This document shows positions 60,704 through 64,000 of a stretch of DNA of 64,000 bases, in pieces. The notes under the pieces are model-generated. The model searched no databases. It was not told where the DNA came from and saw only the letters and a program-made list of their open reading frames with translations. Made by a program: the position numbers and the translations under genes. The stretch is taken from positions 55,398 to 119,397 of the forward strand of contig JAUSID010000076.1 of NCBI GenBank assembly GCA_030648295.1. Direction: 5' to 3'. Each line of letters opens with the position of its first letter. Position 1 is the first letter of the stretch. Source of the DNA: Opitutaceae bacterium. GTDB lineage: Bacteria; Verrucomicrobiota; Verrucomicrobiia; Opitutales; Opitutaceae.

Positions 60704-62176
60704 GTGGTCTTTTCATCGGTAATCTTCCTTTTCTATTTTCTCCCCTTGGTGCTCGGCGTTGCGCTTCTGGTGCAGCACTGGCTCAATCGCGCCGCGGGCC
60801 GCGGCATCGCACTGGAAATTTCCAACGCGTGGCTGTTCCTCGCCAGCATCGCGTTCTACGCCTGGGGTGAGGTCAGGCTGGTCTGGATACTCGGGCTTTC
60901 AGGCCTCCTCAGCTTTGTGGGTGGCCTGCTGGTGGAGCGTTTTCAAGGCCGCCCGCGGCTCATGGTTCTGACGGGCGTTGTCGCCGCGAATCTCGCCCTT
61001 CTCGCCTGGTTCAAATATGCGCCACTGGCGGCTGACTTGCTCGCATGGCTGAACCACCTTGTTGGACGTCCGCCCACCCCGGATCCCACGTGGTCGCGTG
61101 TCGCGCTGCCGCTGGGCATCAGCTTTTTCACGTTTCATGGGCTGAGCTATGTCGTCGATGTTTACCGGCGAAAGATCGCCGCCACGCGCCGCCCTCTTGA
61201 TTTCGCCTGTTACTTCACGCTCTTTCCGCAACTCGTCGCCGGACCGATTGTGAGATTCTCGGAGGTGGCCGAATTCTTCGAACGCCGGGTCGTCGCGTTC
61301 GAAGATGTCGCGGATGGCGCCAGGCGATTCATCATTGGGCTGGGCAAGAAGGTTCTGATCGCGAACCAGGTGGCAGTCCTGGCGGACGCGGCGTTTGCCC
61401 TGCCCGCCGTCGACGTGTCGCCGGCATCGGCCTGGCTCGGCACGGCTGCGTATGCGCTTCAGATCTATTTCGATTTTTCCGGCTATTCGGACATGGCGCT
61501 CGGGCTGGGCCGAATGCTCGGCTTCAAATTTCCCGAGAACTTCAACCATCCCTACGTCGCCACCTCAGTGCGCGACTTTTGGCGAAGATGGCACATGACG
61601 CTGTCGCGCTTCTTCCGCGACTACCTCTATATTCCGCTGGGTGGAAATCGTGCCGGTGCACCACGGACCGCGCTCAACCTCCTGCTCGTTTTTGCCCTCT
61701 GCGGGTTGTGGCACGGGGCGAGCTGGAATTTTTTGTTTTGGGGATTGTTTCACGGGGCATTCCTCGCGCTCGAACGCTTGTTTGGTACGTCGTTGGATCG
61801 CCCGACCGCCTGGGTGCGGACGCTCGGCCGCATCTATACGCTCGCCGTCGTGCTGTTCGCGTGGGTGCTTTTCCGCTGCGACACCTGGCCGCAGGCTGTC
61901 TCCGTCTGGAACGCCATGCTCGGGCGCGGGGCCGCGACCGGCATCACGATGCTGCCGTGGAAGGCCCTTGCGCCCGATGTGATGCTGGCGCTCGCCGCCG
62001 GCGTGCTGTTTTCGATGCCGATTTCCTCATGGGTACGGGAGCGCTGCGCGCGCATCTCGATCGGATCAACGTTGCTGCCACCGGTTGCAACCATGGCCGC
62101 GCTAATGGTGCTGGCGCTATCGCTGTTGGCCGTCGGCGCGGGCTCGCATAATCCGTTCATCTATTACCGGTTTTGA
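60704..62176 (+). CDS. Membrane-bound O-acyltransferase (MBOAT, AlgI-like)
   Basis: 490 residues from a GTG at 60704 (MVFSSVIFLFYFLPLVLG, the usual AlgI opening). Eleven or so membrane helices. Conserved parts: LPLGISFFTFHGLSYVVDVYR near 125, CYFTLFPQLVAGPIVRF near 165, YFDFSGYSDMALGLGRMLGF near 255, FWRRWHMTLSRFFRDYLYIP near 290, and the MBOAT histidine H337 in CGLWHGASWNF. It transfers acyl groups (acetyl in AlgI) across the inner membrane to a periplasmic acceptor. The AlgX/J-like gene starts 3 bases later, the standard pairing for O-acetylating a surface polysaccharide; the polysaccharide itself is not encoded here. Confidence 0.95.
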   Translation: MVFSSVIFLFYFLPLVLGVALLVQHWLNRAAGRGIALEISNAWLFLASIAFYAWGEVRLVWILGLSGLLSFVGGLLVERFQGRPRLMVLTGVVAANLALLAWFKYAPLAADLLAWLNHLVGRPPTPDPTWSRVALPLGISFFTFHGLSYVVDVYRRKIAATRRPLDFACYFTLFPQLVAGPIVRFSEVAEFFERRVVAFEDVADGARRFIIGLGKKVLIANQVAVLADAAFALPAVDVSPASAWLGTAAYALQIYFDFSGYSDMALGLGRMLGFKFPENFNHPYVATSVRDFWRRWHMTLSRFFRDYLYIPLGGNRAGAPRTALNLLLVFALCGLWHGASWNFLFWGLFHGAFLALERLFGTSLDRPTAWVRTLGRIYTLAVVLFAWVLFRCDTWPQAVSVWNAMLGRGAATGITMLPWKALAPDVMLALAAGVLFSMPISSWVRERCARISIGSTLLPPVATMAALMVLALSLLAVGAGSHNPFIYYRF

Positions 62177-62179
62177 CCG

Positions 62180-63379
62180 ATGAGTGCCGCTGCCAAATCG
62201 CTGACTGCCTCGCGCATTTGCCTGGTCATGGGCTTCGGCTGTTTGCTCATCGCCCCGGTGCTTGGCGGTTGGATACGGATCAGGCCACCCGCGGATTTAC
62301 AGGAGATGCGCACGCCGGCGGATTGGCCCGTGTGGGCATCGACGCCAACTGGCGAGTGGCCCGCGAAATTTGAAGCGTGGCTCAACGACCATTTCGGGTT
62401 GCGCGGTTACCTCTTGAGAGCGCACAGCATCGTGCGCCACCGCTGGCTGGGCGCACCGTCGGCAGGTGTCATCGTGGGTCGTAATGGCTGGCTCTTCTAC
62501 GCCGGCGATCGCACGGGAGAGGACCTGGTCGGGCGCGATTCGTTTACGGCCGAAGAACTCGGACGATGGCAGGCCGCGCTTGAAACTCGCAGGGCATGGC
62601 TTCGTGCGCGCGGCATTAGCTACCTTTTTGTCATCGTTCCGAACAAATCTTCGATCTACCCGGAGCACCTGCCGGCGTTGTTGCGTGCCAATTTGCGCCC
62701 CGGCAAAAGCGACGAACTGCTGCACCACCTCGCCGCCACGAAATGCGACGTGCCGATACTCGATTTACGCGGGACGCTGCGCGATTTGAAACGCGAACGG
62801 CAGGTTTATTGGCAGGCCGACAGTCACTGGAGCGGCCACGGTCTCGTCGGCGCGTGCGATGCCATCATGGCCAAACTCGCGAGCCTGGGCGTGCCCACCG
62901 ACCGTCGTGACATCGCCCCACTGCTCAGCTTCACCGCTGCGGACCGCCCGCAGGACGGCATCGAGCTCCTGGCAATGCGGCATCATTGGCCGTCTCAGCC
63001 GGCAATCGAGCTGCGGATCACAGCTCCGTCCGATTTACGCACGATCCCTTCCCCACTTCTGCAAAGCGCACCGTGGAACGAAGCGCCCGGATGGAAGCAA
63101 CCCGTCACGACGGAATGCGAGTCCGGCGTTGGCCGCGCGGTGCTTTTTTGCGATTCGTTTTTCCGAGCCGGCGGTGTGCCGCTGAGCGAACTCGCCCGGG
63201 TTCCGCTGATGCTTCGATTTCAGCGACTCACCAGCCTCTGGGAGTGGCCTGATCACGCGATGCTTCGACAGGTAATCGACGCCGAACGGCCGAATATCGT
63301 CATCGAGGCCCGCACCGAGCGTTTCCTGAAGATCATTCCGTCCGCCGAGGACGGGTTCGCGCCAGTGACCGATAATTGA
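62180..63379 (+). CDS. AlgX/AlgJ-like SGNH-family O-acetyltransferase
   Basis: 399 residues. One N-terminal membrane anchor (about 9-31, ASRICLVMGFGCLLIAPVLGG). Family blocks: FEAWLNDHFGLRGYLLRAHS near 61, VGRNGWLFYAGDR near 100, SYLFVIVPNKSSIYPEHLPA near 148, and the catalytic Asp214-His216 of YWQADSHWSGHG; the Ser nucleophile is likely in CDSFFRAGG near 317. It would accept the acyl group delivered by the adjacent MBOAT protein and place it on a polysaccharide in the periplasm. Start ATG at 62180, 3 bases after the MBOAT stop. A large hairpin follows. Confidence 0.9.
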   Translation: MSAAAKSLTASRICLVMGFGCLLIAPVLGGWIRIRPPADLQEMRTPADWPVWASTPTGEWPAKFEAWLNDHFGLRGYLLRAHSIVRHRWLGAPSAGVIVGRNGWLFYAGDRTGEDLVGRDSFTAEELGRWQAALETRRAWLRARGISYLFVIVPNKSSIYPEHLPALLRANLRPGKSDELLHHLAATKCDVPILDLRGTLRDLKRERQVYWQADSHWSGHGLVGACDAIMAKLASLGVPTDRRDIAPLLSFTAADRPQDGIELLAMRHHWPSQPAIELRITAPSDLRTIPSPLLQSAPWNEAPGWKQPVTTECESGVGRAVLFCDSFFRAGGVPLSELARVPLMLRFQRLTSLWEWPDHAMLRQVIDAERPNIVIEARTERFLKIIPSAEDGFAPVTDN

Positions 63380-63397
63380 TGTTGCTGGGCCTCGCCG

Positions 63398-63466
63398 TGC
63401 GCCGTTGCGGTGACGCTGACATAGTGCCGTTCGTCGCTTCGAAGCTTAAGCGACTGCAACGGCGCA
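63398..63466. terminator. Large two-part hairpin after the acetyltransferase pair
   Basis: Perfect 11-base outer arms TGCGCCGTTGC (63398-63408) and GCAACGGCGCA (63456-63466) enclose an inner perfect stem GTCGCTT/AAGCGAC (63433-63439, 63448-63454). Situated 18 bases after the stop at 63379. Likely the operon end. Confidence 0.65.
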
Positions 63467-63535
63467 GCCTTCGAAACGAACGTTCGATACCGTGAATTCC
63501 GCCGGCGTGGCAATCGTCTCATTTGCAGACCGTCT

Positions 63536-63778
63536 ATGATCACTGCACCACAGCCGAATTATCTTCGTGCGCAACTCGCCACGCATCTGGATTCGCTGCA
63601 GGAACTCACCGTCCGTCGCAACGTTCTGCTCGGACGCGCCGCGATCGATCCGCGCCCGTCAGTTGCCCACGCGTTACGTACGAAGCGCGAAACCGCGGAC
63701 GCAATCCGTCGCTCCATCCGACTCGTGCGGGCACAACTCGCTCAACTGGAGGAACCGCAACCACGGACGAATCCATGA
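63536..63778 (+). CDS. Small hypothetical protein
   Basis: 80 residues from the ATG at 63536. Highly basic and helical: YLRAQLATHLDSLQELTVRR, RETADAIRRSIRLVRAQLAQ. No family, no signal peptide. The amphipathic helices, with an Arg-rich central hinge (GRAAIDPRPSVAHALRTK), could dimerise. An overlapping frame (63523-63786) is Arg/Ser/Thr-rich and looks like a shadow. Not coupled to neighbours, so coding status is uncertain. Confidence 0.45.
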   Translation: MITAPQPNYLRAQLATHLDSLQELTVRRNVLLGRAAIDPRPSVAHALRTKRETADAIRRSIRLVRAQLAQLEEPQPRTNP

Positions 63779-63891
63779 TCGCATGAGCGTCGCATTTCGC
63801 CCCCAAACGTCGCGAAAGGCTGGCCCTTTGGCTACCGACATCCGCGCTGGAATCCTTGAAACGCGAAAGTTATTTGCAGGCGATGATCGGC

Positions 63892-63953
63892 TGGGAGCGC
63901 GCCCCCCCCCGGTCGCATGGAGATCGTTGCGACCCGGGGCGGGCGCGCTCCCA
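63892..63953. repeat. Large imperfect palindrome with TGGGAGCGCG ends
   Basis: Arms 63892-63917 and 63928-63953 (26 bases each, 24 pairing) start TGGGAGCGCGCCC and finish CGCGCTCCCA, with a 10-base loop. It contains a run of nine Cs. Close relative of the element at 45713. No adjacent gene end is visible within the window. Confidence 0.85.
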
Positions 63954-64000
63954 CCCAACCAAACCGATCGCCCGCAAGCGGGCTCCAACAACCGGCTCAC

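Overview
The window is a high-GC, gene-dense chromosomal segment of a Gram-negative bacterium. I read it as a member of the Verrucomicrobiota, most likely close to Opitutaceae. Pointers are: a 3-keto-disaccharide hydrolase (DUF1080) domain fused to a quinoprotein; an exosortase fused to an EpsI domain; ECF sigma / FecR / TonB-receptor trios; LpxI-type lipid A synthesis; SufT; weak or absent Shine-Dalgarno sequences with frequent GTG/TTG starts; and very large secreted NHL/Ig-like proteins. The lineage is inferred from gene content, not from a marker gene. No rRNA, tRNA, CRISPR array, prophage or insertion sequence was seen.

Layout. 1-2.1 kb: 3' part of a PQQ/cytochrome c/DUF1080 fusion. 2.1-9.9 kb, mostly minus strand: aminotransferase, tandem ribbon-helix-helix protein, HAD phosphatase, LolA-like lipoprotein factor, SecG, ParB, LysM protein, and Fmt, with an exported plus-strand protein. 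10-19.2 kb: an MFS remnant, a PAS histidine kinase, the metK-ahcY methyl-cycle operon, an Hpt protein, a divergent uracil-DNA glycosylase, riboflavin synthase, and an ECF sigma / anti-sigma operon carrying two small exported proteins. 19.3-24.8 kb: an active HtrA protease translationally coupled to a catalytically dead relative, divergent from leuS. 24.9-29.9 kb: an exopolysaccharide export cassette (FecR protein, beta-barrel, Wza-like, Wzc-like kinase) without glycosyltransferases. 30-37 kb: lpxI, bifunctional nuclease, dihydrouridine synthase, sufT, sppA and a conserved protein of unknown role. 37.1-43.4 kb: a DapF homologue lacking both catalytic cysteines, an exosortase cassette with a Cys-rich repeat protein and an unlisted 30-residue membrane peptide, fabV and dtd. 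43.5-51.3 kb: a DPP4-family peptidase and a sigma/FecR/TonB-receptor system. 51.5-63.8 kb: a free-standing acyl carrier protein, a 1565-residue secreted protein, a parallel beta-helix protein, an SDR, and an AlgI/AlgX-like O-acetylation pair.

Envelope biology dominates: export (SecG, LolA-like, Wza/Wzc), proteolysis and quality control (HtrA, SppA, DPP4), surface sorting (exosortase) and surface polysaccharide modification (MBOAT plus AlgX-like). The most striking non-coding feature is a dense set of perfect or near-perfect palindromes at gene ends, several overlapping stop codons. They fall into at least two sequence families, together with short-period degenerate repeat tracts. Two of these palindromes supply in-frame ATG-containing sequence that gives downstream genes a spurious N-terminus beginning MRCKNL.
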